DNA of 64,000 nt from Enterobacter sp. RHBSTW-00175. Lineage in GTDB: Bacteria > Pseudomonadota > Gammaproteobacteria > Enterobacterales > Enterobacteriaceae. Below the pieces are notes generated by a model. That model had not been told where the DNA came from. It saw nothing but the letters and a program-made list of their open reading frames with translations, and searched no databases. A program made the position numbers and the translations under genes. How positions within the stretch are numbered: the stretch's first letter is position 1; every line of letters starts with the position of its first letter. Of this stretch, positions 46,893 to 58,807 are shown one piece after another. Where the stretch lies: NCBI RefSeq assembly GCF_013927005.1, contig NZ_CP055930.1:1550001-1614000 (forward strand), read 5' to 3'.

Positions 46893-47194
46893 CGCTTAAC
46901 AAAAGGCACCCTGGGTGCCTTTTTATTTTTAACGTAAACAATGAATTGGCCAGCGAAACGTAACAACATTTAAAATGCGTCATTTGCATTAAGTAAAAAT
47001 AAAACCGCCAGTAGATTCACACTTTCTCCATTAATTCATCCAGGTAAGTCTCTTTTCTCCATGATTTTTACAAACCACATAATTTGAGATTATTCCCCAT
47101 GCAACCAGGGCTTATCACAATGGTAAAATATCCTCGATTCGTTAATTGCCCTCCTGGCTTTATAGCGAATTAAAAAGAATGCAGAGGTAACATC
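46893..47194 (+). other. acrF-yhdV intergenic region
   Basis: 302 bp. After the acrF terminator (46899-46927) the sequence is AT-rich with no gene. The yhdV promoter should lie in the last 120 bp; TAAAAT at 47123-47128 is a possible -10. Confidence 0.4.
46899..46927 (+). terminator. Rho-independent terminator after acrF
   Basis: AAAAGGCACC-CTG-GGTGCCTTTT hairpin followed by a T-rich run, 7 bp after the acrF stop. Confidence 0.92.
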
Positions 47195-47416
47195 ATGAAA
47201 AGATTCATTTCCGTTGCACTACTCGCTGCGCTGCTTGCTGGTTGCGCGCACGACTCTCCATGTGTACCGGTATACGACGATCAGGGGCGACTGGTTCATA
47301 CCAATACCTGTATGAAAGGCACCACCCAGGATAACTGGGAAACAGCCGGTGCAATCGCTGGCGGTGCTGCCGCAGTAGCAGGTCTGACGCTGGGTATCGT
47401 TGCTTTGACGAAGTAA
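47195..47416 (+). CDS. yhdV: Small lipoprotein YhdV
   Basis: A 73-residue lipoprotein. The lipobox LLAGC puts the acylated cysteine at residue 17, and the C-terminal part is a glycine- and alanine-rich hydrophobic segment (TAGAIAGGAAAVAGLTLGIV, about residues 50-69) like glycine-zipper outer-membrane proteins. It is nearly identical to E. coli YhdV and has the same place after acrF. Function is unknown. AGAGGTAAC precedes the ATG. Confidence 0.92.
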   Translation: MKRFISVALLAALLAGCAHDSPCVPVYDDQGRLVHTNTCMKGTTQDNWETAGAIAGGAAAVAGLTLGIVALTK

Positions 47417-47443
47417 TCGCTAAGGCATAAACGTACACTTGTG

Positions 47444-47468
47444 AAAGCGCGGCTCCGGCCGCGCTTTT
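47444..47468 (+). terminator. Rho-independent terminator after yhdV
   Basis: AAAGCGCGGC-tcc-GGCCGCGCTTTT-type hairpin, about 28 bp after the yhdV stop, followed by a short T-rich stretch. Confidence 0.8.
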
Positions 47469-47717
47469 GCTTTGAAATAGTGCAGTTTTTTCAGAGAAGT
47501 AAAATATTAGCCCTGGTTTCTTCCATCAGCTTATTTTAATCCACGACGTTAATCACATCTTTTTTGCGCATCGATTCAAATTTCATATTCAACAGTGATG
47601 ATTTTCACAAATCAATTACATTAAATATCCTGCCAATATTCACGCCAGAAACTATCTATTGTTATATCCGATATGTAATCAAACTTTTGCTCTAATTTGT
47701 GGCGCAGGTTGTAATTT

Positions 47718-47734
47718 CGCACCATTTCGGGGCG
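47718..47734 (+). promoter_or_regulatory. NtrC-like site upstream of yhdW
   Basis: CGCACC-N5-GGGGCG resembles the NtrC consensus TGCACC-N5-GGTGCA at 9 of 12 half-site bases. It is centred about 107 bp before the start predicted from the sigma-54 element, a normal enhancer distance. It is a weak match on its own. Confidence 0.4.
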
Positions 47735-47805
47735 CTCGATTTATTTAACCCTGTCTACACTCAGCATTATGCGTTCCGTTGTCCTTTATTTTCGCGAGCG
47801 CAAAC

Positions 47806-47823
47806 CTGGCATTACGTTTGCTT
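47806..47823 (+). promoter_or_regulatory. Sigma-54 promoter of yhdWXYZ
   Basis: CTGGCATTACGTTTGCTT carries the essential GG (47808-47809) and GC (47820-47821) with exactly 10 bp between them, and TGGCA and TTGCT around them match the sigma-54 consensus. The start would be near 47833, leaving a 75-nt leader. In E. coli yhdWXYZ is among NtrC-controlled nitrogen-scavenging genes. Confidence 0.75.
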
Positions 47824-47907
47824 TATAAACGTTGGCCAAAGCCACAGACAGGTCAAAGCGTTTTAAGACGCCTCTATAACGATAAATTTCGCCACACAGG
47901 ATGCATT

Positions 47908-48933
47908 ATGAAAAAGACGATGATAGCCAGCCTGGCCGCCGCGAGCGTGTTGTTTGCTGTAGCCAACCAGGCCCACGCGGGCACAACGCTTGATGCCGTT
48001 AAAAAGAAAGGTTTTGTACAGTGCGGTATCAGTGACGGGTTACCTGGCTTCTCTTATGCCGATGCCAACGGCAAATTTACCGGTATTGACGTTGATGTCT
48101 GCCGTGGCGTCGCCGCAGCCGTTTTCGGTGATGACAGCAAAGTAAAATATACCCCGCTGACGGCGAAAGAACGCTTCACCGCACTGCAATCTGGCGAAGT
48201 TGATATGCTCTCGCGTAATACCACATGGACCTCTTCTCGTGATGCCGGCATGGGGATGTCATTCACTGGCGTGACCTATTACGACGGTATCGGCTTCCTT
48301 ACCCATAATAAAGCGGGCCTGAAAAGCGCCAAAGAGCTGGATGGGGCGACCGTATGTATTCAGGCCGGTACCGATACCGAGCTGAACGTCGCCGATTACT
48401 TTAAAGCGAACAATATGAAATATACGCCTGTGACGTTCGACCGCTCTGACGAATCTGCGAAAGCACTGGAATCTGGTCGTTGCGATACATTGGCTTCTGA
48501 CCAGTCTCAGCTGTACGCCCTGCGTATCAAGCTAAGCAATCCTGCTGAGTGGATCGTATTACCTGAAGTGATCTCCAAAGAGCCTCTGGGACCGGTTGTT
48601 CGCCGTGGCGATGAAGACTGGTTCTCCATTGTTCGCTGGACGCTGTTTGCCATGCTGAACGCCGAAGAGATGGGCATCAATTCGAAAAACGTTGATGAGA
48701 AAGCGGCGAACCCGACTAACCCGGATATGGCGCACCTGTTAGGTAAAGAAGGTGATTTCGGTAAAGACCTGAAGCTCGACAACAAGTGGGCTTACAACAT
48801 TGTTAAGCAGGTTGGTAACTACTCCGAGATCTTCGAACGCAACGTAGGATCTGAAAGCCCGCTGAAGATCAAACGCGGCCAGAACAATCTCTGGAACAAC
48901 GGCGGTATTCAGTACGCTCCGCCAGTACGTTAA
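47908..48933 (+). CDS. yhdW: Amino-acid ABC transporter, periplasmic binding protein
   Basis: A 341-residue solute-binding protein (family 3) with a signal peptide (residues 1 to about 22, ending NQAHA) and two lobes. The family motif GFSYADANGKFTGIDVDVCR is near residue 47. It likely binds a polar or acidic amino acid, as AapJ-type proteins do; the substrate is not shown. The ATG at 47908 begins the signal peptide directly. The gene is intact, whereas I recall the E. coli K-12 copy being annotated as a pseudogene. It is the first gene of the yhdWXYZ operon. Confidence 0.94.
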   Translation: MKKTMIASLAAASVLFAVANQAHAGTTLDAVKKKGFVQCGISDGLPGFSYADANGKFTGIDVDVCRGVAAAVFGDDSKVKYTPLTAKERFTALQSGEVDMLSRNTTWTSSRDAGMGMSFTGVTYYDGIGFLTHNKAGLKSAKELDGATVCIQAGTDTELNVADYFKANNMKYTPVTFDRSDESAKALESGRCDTLASDQSQLYALRIKLSNPAEWIVLPEVISKEPLGPVVRRGDEDWFSIVRWTLFAMLNAEEMGINSKNVDEKAANPTNPDMAHLLGKEGDFGKDLKLDNKWAYNIVKQVGNYSEIFERNVGSESPLKIKRGQNNLWNNGGIQYAPPVR

Positions 48934-48947
48934 GCATTTGCTGTAAC

Positions 48948-48969
48948 GGGCACCGCGCTTGCGGTGCCC
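48948..48969 (+). other. Hairpin between yhdW and yhdX
   Basis: GGGCACCGC-gctt-GCGGTGCCC is a perfect 9-bp stem with a 4-nt loop, 14 bp after yhdW, without a U tract. Such hairpins after binding-protein genes commonly protect the upstream mRNA, so that binding protein exceeds permease. Confidence 0.7.
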
Positions 48970-49000
48970 ACTCCAGAGTCATGGTTACCGAGGTTTCTTT

Positions 49001-50182
49001 ATGTCCCATCGCCGCTTAGCCGTAAAAGGATCGTTATCCTTTTCTCATCCCGCGGTTCGCGCCTGGCTTTTCCAGATTATAGCCATCGTCGTGGTTGTGG
49101 TTATCGCCGTTTATTTAATCCATAACACTGTTACTAACCTGAATAACCGCGGTATCACCTCCGGCTTTGCATTTCTGGATCGCAGTGCGGGTTTCGGCAT
49201 TGTTCAGCATCTTATTGATTATCAGGAAGGAGATACCTACGGACGTGTGTTCGTGGTCGGCCTGCTGAATACGCTGTTGGTGTCAGCACTCTGTATTGTT
49301 TTTGCATCCATACTGGGGTTCTTTATCGGCCTGGCGCGGCTTTCTGAAAACTGGCTGCTGCGAAAACTGTCGACGATTTACATTGAGACTTTCCGTAATA
49401 TCCCGCCACTGCTACAGATCTTCTTCTGGTATTTTGCCGTTCTGCGTAACCTCCCAGGCCCTCGCCAGGCAGTGGATGCCTTCGACCTGCTTTTTCTGAG
49501 TAATCGTGGGCTGTACATTCCTTCGCCTCTGGCAGGTGAAGGGCTTTACGCGTTTGTTGTTGCTATTGCTATCGCTATTGCCCTTTCTGTAGGGCTATTC
49601 CGCTATAACCGCAAACACCAGATTAAAACCGGTCAGCTTCGCAAAACCTGGCCCAGTGCTGCACTCCTTATCGTGGGTTTGCCACTGCTGGCACACTGGC
49701 TCGTTGGCTCTGCGCTGCACTGGGATATTCCACATTTGCGCGGTTTTAACTTCCAGGGAGGGATGGTCTTAATTCCTGAGCTGGCGGCGCTGACGCTGGC
49801 GCTATCCATTTATACATCGGCATTTATCGCGGAGATCATCCGTTCAGGGATCCAGGCCGTGCCTTATGGTCAGCACGAGGCCGCTCGCTCGCTGGGCCTG
49901 CCGAACACAGTGACGCTTCGCCAGGTCATTATTCCGCAAGCGTTGCGGGTCATCATTCCGCCACTGACCAGCCAGTATCTCAATATTGTCAAAAACTCGT
50001 CGCTGGCTGCCGCCATTGGCTATCCCGATATGGTGTCACTGTTTGCAGGAACCGTGCTCAACCAGACCGGACAAGCGATTGAAACTATTGCCATCACAAT
50101 GTCTGTTTATCTGATTATCAGTCTGATTATCTCGTTGCTGATGAACCTTTATAACCGTCGCATCGCACTGGTTGAGCGTTAA
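49001..50182 (+). CDS. yhdX: Amino-acid ABC transporter permease YhdX
   Basis: A 393-residue permease, the same length as in E. coli. It has about eight membrane helices; the cytoplasmic coupling motif QHEAARSLGLPNTVTLRQVI (EAA loop) is near residue 295. Together with YhdY it makes the membrane channel of the transporter. The ATG at 49001 is chosen because the 14 extra residues upstream are outside the family. It lies 67 bp after yhdW and 9 bp before yhdY. Confidence 0.95.
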   Translation: MSHRRLAVKGSLSFSHPAVRAWLFQIIAIVVVVVIAVYLIHNTVTNLNNRGITSGFAFLDRSAGFGIVQHLIDYQEGDTYGRVFVVGLLNTLLVSALCIVFASILGFFIGLARLSENWLLRKLSTIYIETFRNIPPLLQIFFWYFAVLRNLPGPRQAVDAFDLLFLSNRGLYIPSPLAGEGLYAFVVAIAIAIALSVGLFRYNRKHQIKTGQLRKTWPSAALLIVGLPLLAHWLVGSALHWDIPHLRGFNFQGGMVLIPELAALTLALSIYTSAFIAEIIRSGIQAVPYGQHEAARSLGLPNTVTLRQVIIPQALRVIIPPLTSQYLNIVKNSSLAAAIGYPDMVSLFAGTVLNQTGQAIETIAITMSVYLIISLIISLLMNLYNRRIALVER

Positions 50183-50191
50183 GGAGCCATG

Positions 50192-51295
50192 ATGACAAAA
50201 GCGATATTGTCTCACTCTTCGCGTCCAGCCAGAAAACCTGGCGGACGCTATATCAACTGGGCGCGCAAGAACCTGTTCTCCAGCTGGAGTAACGGCCTGC
50301 TGACCATTGTCTGTCTGTGGTTGATGTGGGAGTTGATCCCACCGTTACTGAACTGGGCGTTTTTGCAGGCTAACTGGGTAGGTTCTACCCGAGCTGACTG
50401 CACAAAAGCGGGCGCATGTTGGGTATTTATCCACGAACGTTTTGGCCAGTTTATGTACGGGCTGTACCCGCACGAACAACGCTGGAGAATTAACCTGGCT
50501 CTGGTCATCGGTTTGCTCTCCATCGCCGCAATGTTCTGGAAAAAACTGCCGCATCGTGGGCGTTACATTGCCTGCTGGGCGGTGGCCTATCCCATTATTG
50601 TCTGGGTGTTGCTGTACGGTGGTTTCCTGGGACTGGAACGTGTCGAAACCCGCCAATGGGGTGGCCTGACGCTAACGCTGATTATCGCCTCCGTGGGGAT
50701 TGCCGGTGCGTTACCCTGGGGGATTTTACTGGCGCTTGGACGGCGCTCCAGAATGCCGGTCGTGCGTGTGCTTTCCGTTCTCTTCATCGAGTTCTGGCGC
50801 GGCGTGCCGTTGATTACCGTGCTGTTTATGTCATCGGTCATGCTTCCACTCTTTATGGCTGAAGGAACGACGATCGATAAGCTTATTCGCGCACTGGTAG
50901 GGGTGATTTTATTCCAGTCTGCTTACGTTGCCGAAGTCGTGCGCGGTGGTCTTCAGGCATTACCAAAAGGTCAGTACGAGGCTGCGGAATCACTGGCTCT
51001 CGGTTACTGGAAAACACAGGGGCTGGTGATACTGCCTCAGGCGCTTAAGCTGGTTATTCCAGGGCTGGTGAACACGATCATCGCACTCTTTAAAGATACC
51101 AGCCTTGTGATCATCATCGGCTTGTTTGATCTCTTTAGCAGTGTGCAGCAGGCCACTGTCGATCCTGTCTGGCTTGGTATGTCTACTGAGGGCTATGTCT
51201 TTGCCGCTCTGATTTACTGGATTTTCTGTTTTAGCATGTCGCGCTATAGCCAGCATCTGGAAAAGCGCTTTAACACCGGGCGTACACCGCACTGA
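50192..51295 (+). CDS. yhdY: Amino-acid ABC transporter permease YhdY
   Basis: A 367-residue permease pairing with YhdX. The EAA coupling loop is seen as [20 protein letters not shown] near residue 257. Two ATG codons occur in tandem (50189, 50192); the second gives better spacing to AAGGAG and the E. coli length. The N-terminal half carries a long extra region ([20 protein letters not shown]) before the conserved permease core, as in E. coli. It is 7 bp ahead of yhdZ. Confidence 0.95.
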   Translation: MTKAILSHSSRPARKPGGRYINWARKNLFSSWSNGLLTIVCLWLMWELIPPLLNWAFLQANWVGSTRADCTKAGACWVFIHERFGQFMYGLYPHEQRWRINLALVIGLLSIAAMFWKKLPHRGRYIACWAVAYPIIVWVLLYGGFLGLERVETRQWGGLTLTLIIASVGIAGALPWGILLALGRRSRMPVVRVLSVLFIEFWRGVPLITVLFMSSVMLPLFMAEGTTIDKLIRALVGVILFQSAYVAEVVRGGLQALPKGQYEAAESLALGYWKTQGLVILPQALKLVIPGLVNTIIALFKDTSLVIIIGLFDLFSSVQQATVDPVWLGMSTEGYVFAALIYWIFCFSMSRYSQHLEKRFNTGRTPH

Positions 51296-51302
51296 GGAAA
51301 TT

Positions 51303-52061
51303 ATGAGCCAGATTACTATGACACCTGCCGACGCGATGATTACGCTGGAAAACGTCAATAAATGGTACGGACAGTTTCACGTTCTGAAAGATATCAACCT
51401 GAAGGTAAAACAGGGGGAGCGAATCGTTCTCTGTGGGCCTTCAGGATCGGGTAAATCAACAACCATTCGCTGCATTAACCACCTGGAGGAACATCAGCAG
51501 GGACGTATTGTGGTTGATGGCATCGAGCTGAATGAAGATATTCGTAATATCGAACGTGTGCGCCAGGAAGTGGGGATGGTGTTTCAGCACTTTAACCTTT
51601 TCCCGCACCTGACGGTTTTACAGAACTGCACACTGGCACCAATTTGGGTGCGAAAGATGCCGAAAAAGGAAGCGGAAGCACTGGCAATGCATTACCTGGA
51701 ACGCGTGCGAATTGCTGAACATGCGAATAAGTTTCCGGGGCAGATATCAGGTGGACAGCAGCAACGAGTGGCCATCGCCCGTTCACTGTGCATGAAACCT
51801 AAAATTATGCTGTTTGATGAGCCAACATCCGCGCTCGATCCGGAAATGGTGAAGGAAGTTCTGGATACCATGATTGGTCTGGCGCAATCCGGGATGACCA
51901 TGCTGTGCGTAACACATGAAATGGGGTTTGCCCGCACCGTGGCTGACAGGGTGATCTTTATGGATCGCGGTGAGATTGTGGAACAGGCTCCGCCAGATGA
52001 GTTCTTTGCTCATCCAAAGTCAGAGCGTACCCGTGCCTTCCTGTCGCAGGTGATTCACTAG
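51303..52061 (+). CDS. yhdZ: Amino-acid ABC transporter ATP-binding protein YhdZ
   Basis: A 252-residue ATPase: Walker [10 protein letters not shown] near residue 45, signature [12 protein letters not shown] near residue 150, Walker [14 protein letters not shown] near residue 170, and the switch histidine in CVTHEMGFA near residue 205. It powers the YhdWXY importer. It is the last gene of the operon and is followed by a REP pair. Confidence 0.97.
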   Translation: MSQITMTPADAMITLENVNKWYGQFHVLKDINLKVKQGERIVLCGPSGSGKSTTIRCINHLEEHQQGRIVVDGIELNEDIRNIERVRQEVGMVFQHFNLFPHLTVLQNCTLAPIWVRKMPKKEAEALAMHYLERVRIAEHANKFPGQISGGQQQRVAIARSLCMKPKIMLFDEPTSALDPEMVKEVLDTMIGLAQSGMTMLCVTHEMGFARTVADRVIFMDRGEIVEQAPPDEFFAHPKSERTRAFLSQVIH

Positions 52062-52070
52062 TCGTTTGCT

Positions 52071-52141
52071 CTGCCCGGTGGCGCGTTGCCTACCGGGCCT
52101 ATGGGCTATCCAGGTCGGTTAAGGCGAAGCCTCCACCCGAC
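52071..52141. repeat. Pair of inverted REP-like elements after yhdZ
   Basis: REP-like unit 1 (52073-52103) has the stem GCCCGGT / ACCGGGC. Unit 2 (52114-52141), in opposite orientation, has GTCGG...CCGAC enclosing AGGC-gaa-GCCT and is followed by five T. Together they form a BIME-type pair. Unit 2 with its T tract may also end the yhdZ transcript. Confidence 0.75.
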
Positions 52142-52160
52142 TTTTTCAGACAGCACAAAG

Positions 52161-52196
52161 CAAAAAACCCCGAACCTTACGGTACGGGGTTTTTCT
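52161..52196. terminator. Bidirectional terminator between yhdZ and the rRNA operon
   Basis: AAAACCCCG / CGGGGTTTT stem with a 12-nt loop and A and T runs on both sides. It can act as rRNA terminator T2 on the minus strand and as a second terminator for yhdZ on the plus strand. Confidence 0.85.
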
Positions 52197-52270
52197 TATT
52201 GGATATCTGCCCGTTGTATGCCGGGCGTCCTGCAGCCAGCCAGGAGAGCTATCACCGACAAATAACACCT

Positions 52271-52311
52271 AAAACAAAAGGCCCAGTCTTTCGACTGGGC
52301 CTTTTGTTTTA
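52271..52311 (-). terminator. rRNA operon terminator T1
   Basis: AAAACAAAAGGCCCAGTC / GACTGGGCCTTTTGTTTT is a long, nearly perfect stem with a TTTC loop, the well-known form of rrn T1 terminators, 5 bp beyond the distal 5S gene. Confidence 0.95.
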
Positions 52312-52315
52312 ATTG

Positions 52316-52435
52316 ATGTCTGGCAGTTCCCTACTCTCACATGGGGAGACCCCACACTACCATCGGCGCTACGGCGTTTCACTTCTGAGTTCGGCATGGG
52401 GTCAGGTGGGACCACCGCGCTAAAGCCGCCAGACA
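52316..52435 (-). rRNA. rrf: 5S ribosomal RNA, distal copy
   Basis: 120 nt, the 5S length of E. coli. It follows tRNA-Thr, in the position of E. coli rrfF. It differs from the proximal copy only at RNA positions 3 (U for C) and 117 (A for G), which pair with each other in helix I, so the helix is kept. Ends were set by alignment with the known mature 5S ends. Confidence 0.97.
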
Positions 52436-52476
52436 AATTCTTTTACTATGTGCCGAACTTCAACCTACGTATTAAG

Positions 52477-52552
52477 TGGTGCTGATACCCAGAGTCGAAC
52501 TGGGGACCTCACCCTTACCAAGGGTGCGCTCTACCAACTGAGCCATATCAGC
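52477..52552 (-). tRNA. thrV: tRNA-Thr(GGT)
   Basis: 76 nt including an encoded CCA. It reads GCTGATATGGCTCAG at the 5' end and has GGT in the anticodon loop (CTTGGTAAG). It lies between the two 5S genes as thrV does in E. coli rrnD, and is cut out of the rRNA precursor. Confidence 0.98.
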
Positions 52553-52564
52553 ACGCTAAATTTG

Positions 52565-52684
52565 ATGCCTGGCAGTTCCCTACTCTCACATGGGGAGACC
52601 CCACACTACCATCGGCGCTACGGCGTTTCACTTCTGAGTTCGGCATGGGGTCAGGTGGGACCACCGCGCTAAAGCCGCCAGGCA
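52565..52684 (-). rRNA. rrf: 5S ribosomal RNA, proximal copy
   Basis: 120 nt, 69 bp after 23S. The ends are TGCCTGGCGG and GCCAGGCAT, as in E. coli. It is the regular 5S gene of the operon; a second copy follows after tRNA-Thr. Confidence 0.98.
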
Positions 52685-52753
52685 AATTCTGTTAAATCTG
52701 TATCAGGCTGAAAATATTCTGTCTCTCAACCGCCGAAACAGCTTCGGCGTTGT

Positions 52754-55659
<2,906 letters not shown>

Positions 55660-55853
55660 TCACAACCCGAAGATGTTTCTTTCGATTCATCATCAAATTG
55701 CGAAAATTTGAGAGACTCGAACACACCACTTAAGGTGTGTCGTTTCAATTTTCAGCTTGATCCAGATTTTTAAAGAGCAAATATCTCAAACATGACTCGC
55801 TGAGTCAGTTTTGAGATACGGGGGTCGGCGACTTTCACTCACAAACCAGCAAG

Positions 55854-55929
55854 TGGCGTCCCCTAGGGGATTCGAACCCCTGTTACCGCCGTGAAAGGGC
55901 GGTGTCCTGGGCCTCTAGACGAAGGGGAC
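55854..55929 (-). tRNA. gltT: tRNA-Glu(TTC) in the 16S-23S spacer
   Basis: 76 nt with encoded CCA, 5' end GTCCCCTTCGTCTAGAGG, anticodon loop CCTTTCACG with anticodon TTC. It is the only spacer tRNA here. E. coli K-12 rrnD at the equivalent location has tRNA-Ile and tRNA-Ala instead. Confidence 0.98.
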
Positions 55930-56015
55930 ACTGAAGTCTGCTTCGGCAAGACGCCTTGCTATTTACTTTTCATCAGACAATCTGTGTGAGCACTACAAAG
56001 GCAGGTTCTTTAAGG

Positions 56016-57555
<1,540 letters not shown>

Positions 57556-57744
57556 AAGTTTGATGCTCGTGAATTAAACTTCGTAATGAATTACGTATGT
57601 TCACTCAGAGACTTGGTATTCATTTATCGTCTTGCGACGTTAAGAATCCATGTCACTTTGAGTGCCCACACAGATTGTCTGATAAATTGTTAAAGAGCAG
57701 TGCAACGTGGCTTTCAGCTCACCGTTGCGAGGTGGCGTATATTA
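57556..57744 (-). promoter_or_regulatory. rRNA leader with boxA antiterminator and P2
   Basis: The leader before 16S contains boxA (TGCTCTTTAACA, 57688-57699), where NusB-S10 loads for rRNA antitermination and 16S processing. Promoter P2 has -10 TAATAT (57739-57744) and -35 TTGACT (57761-57766) with a 16-bp spacer and a GC-rich discriminator. Confidence 0.9.
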
Positions 57745-57809
57745 CGCTTTCCTCTTTCAGAGTCAACCCGTTATTTCAGGATTTTTTCTCTTCAACCGAC
57801 CGCGTTGTT

Positions 57810-57825
57810 TGTGAAGTGATTCACA
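57810..57825. promoter_or_regulatory. CRP-consensus dyad between rRNA promoters P1 and P2
   Basis: TGTGA-AGTGAT-TCACA has all ten conserved CRP half-site bases. It is centred about 24 bp into the P1 transcript and about 86 bp upstream of the P2 start. A similar sequence appears in E. coli rrn operons as I recall it. Function is unproven. Confidence 0.5.
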
Positions 57826-57847
57826 TCCGCCGTGTCGATGGAGGCGC

Positions 57848-57875
57848 ATTATAGGGATCCCAGTTTTTAGCACAA
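57848..57875 (-). promoter_or_regulatory. rRNA promoter P1
   Basis: -35 TTGTGC (57870-57875), 16-bp spacer, -10 TATAAT (57848-57853), then the GC-rich discriminator GCGCCTCC. This matches the E. coli rrnD-type P1. The AT-rich stretch 57876-57900 could serve as UP element; Fis sites are expected further upstream but I did not place them. Confidence 0.92.
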
Positions 57876-58028
57876 GCGTTTTTTAGATCTTTTTTTCTGA
57901 CTGCTGCTTTTCCACTCTTTTCGCTGAAATCCCACCCGATTTGCTTAAATATTGACGCATTTTGGCCTTGCCTCGATCCATAAATGCGATCAAAGTCTTC
58001 TGTGTAGCGTTTATTAACAGAGGTAGAT

Positions 58029-58583
58029 ATGTCAGCTGTACTGCGTCCTTATAAAGATCTGTTCCCCCAGAAAGGCGATCGCGTGATGATCGATGCCAGC
58101 AGTGTTGTCATCGGCGATGTGCGAATGGCGGATGATGTCAGTATCTGGCCGCTCGTTGCGATCAGGGGAGACGTCAACTATGTTGCGATTGGTGCTCGCA
58201 CCAATATTCAGGACGGCAGCGTTCTGCATGTAACCCACAAATCTTCGTATAACCCGCAAGGCAATCCTCTTATCGTCGGAGAAGAGGTTACCGTTGGCCA
58301 TAAGGTGATGCTCCACGGCTGCACGATAGGCAACCGGGTTCTGGTCGGTATGGGTTCAATTCTGCTGGATGGTGTTGTTGTAGAAGATGATGTGATGATT
58401 GGCGCTGGCAGCCTGGTCCCGCAAAATAAACGGCTCGAAAGCGGTTATCTCTATTTAGGCAGCCCGGTAAAACAGATCCGCCCCTTAACAGAGGCGGAAA
58501 TTGAAGGATTAAAATACTCTGCGAACAACTACGTAAAATGGAAGAATGACTATTTAGATCAGGATATCCAGACCCAGCCTTGA
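58029..58583 (+). CDS. yrdA: Gamma-carbonic-anhydrase-like hexapeptide protein YrdA
   Basis: A 184-residue left-handed beta-helix protein with hexapeptide repeats (for example VAIRGDVNYVAIGARTNIQD, near residue 40) and histidines placed for zinc (VTHKSS, VGHKVML, LHGC). Such trimers resemble gamma carbonic anhydrases, but activity of the E. coli protein has not been firmly shown. It is divergent from the rRNA operon, 473 bp from 16S, and its 3' end overlaps yrdB by 25 bp. Confidence 0.95.
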   Translation: MSAVLRPYKDLFPQKGDRVMIDASSVVIGDVRMADDVSIWPLVAIRGDVNYVAIGARTNIQDGSVLHVTHKSSYNPQGNPLIVGEEVTVGHKVMLHGCTIGNRVLVGMGSILLDGVVVEDDVMIGAGSLVPQNKRLESGYLYLGSPVKQIRPLTEAEIEGLKYSANNYVKWKNDYLDQDIQTQP

Positions 58584-58807
58584 TCATCTTCCTGCTGATC
58601 GCGGATTAAATCGCTGGCTTCCTCTTCAAGGTCCCAGCGATTTTCGCAAAATACGTCGATTGCCTGAGTGCCGCCAAAGCGTTCTAGCAACACATCCTTA
58701 CTGATTGCGCAGGTTAACTGCATCCCATGTACCAGCACCGGGAAACAAACGGCTTGTTTTTCTTCGTCCCAGATTTCTCGGTCGGGAAAGTGAATGGCCT
58801 GATTCAC
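58559..58807 (-). CDS. yrdB: DUF1488 family protein YrdB
   Basis: An 82-residue acidic protein starting [20 protein letters not shown], three residues shorter than E. coli YrdB. Function is unknown. Its ATG overlaps the aroE stop codon (ATGA), so it is translated by coupling with aroE. The end DQGWVWIS is conserved. Confidence 0.9.
   Translation of the reverse strand: MNQAIHFPDREIWDEEKQAVCFPVLVHGMQLTCAISKDVLLERFGGTQAIDVFCENRWDLEEEASDLIRDQQEDDQGWVWIS

Larger units (their letters stand above)
47417..47907 (+). other. yhdV-yhdW intergenic region
   Basis: 491 bp without a gene. It holds the yhdV terminator (47444-47468), a CRP-like inverted repeat AGTGA-N6-TCACA (47594-47609), an NtrC-like dyad (47718-47734) and a sigma-54 promoter match (47806-47823). 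An in-frame extension of yhdW to 47779 covers this promoter and is rejected as coding. Confidence 0.6.

Noticed and set aside
47703..47720. Second sigma-54 promoter at TGGCGCAGGTTGT
   Set aside because: The GG is present but no GC follows at the required 10-bp distance.
47779..47907. Long N-terminal extension of yhdW
   Set aside because: It would cover the sigma-54 promoter, and the signal peptide begins at 47908.
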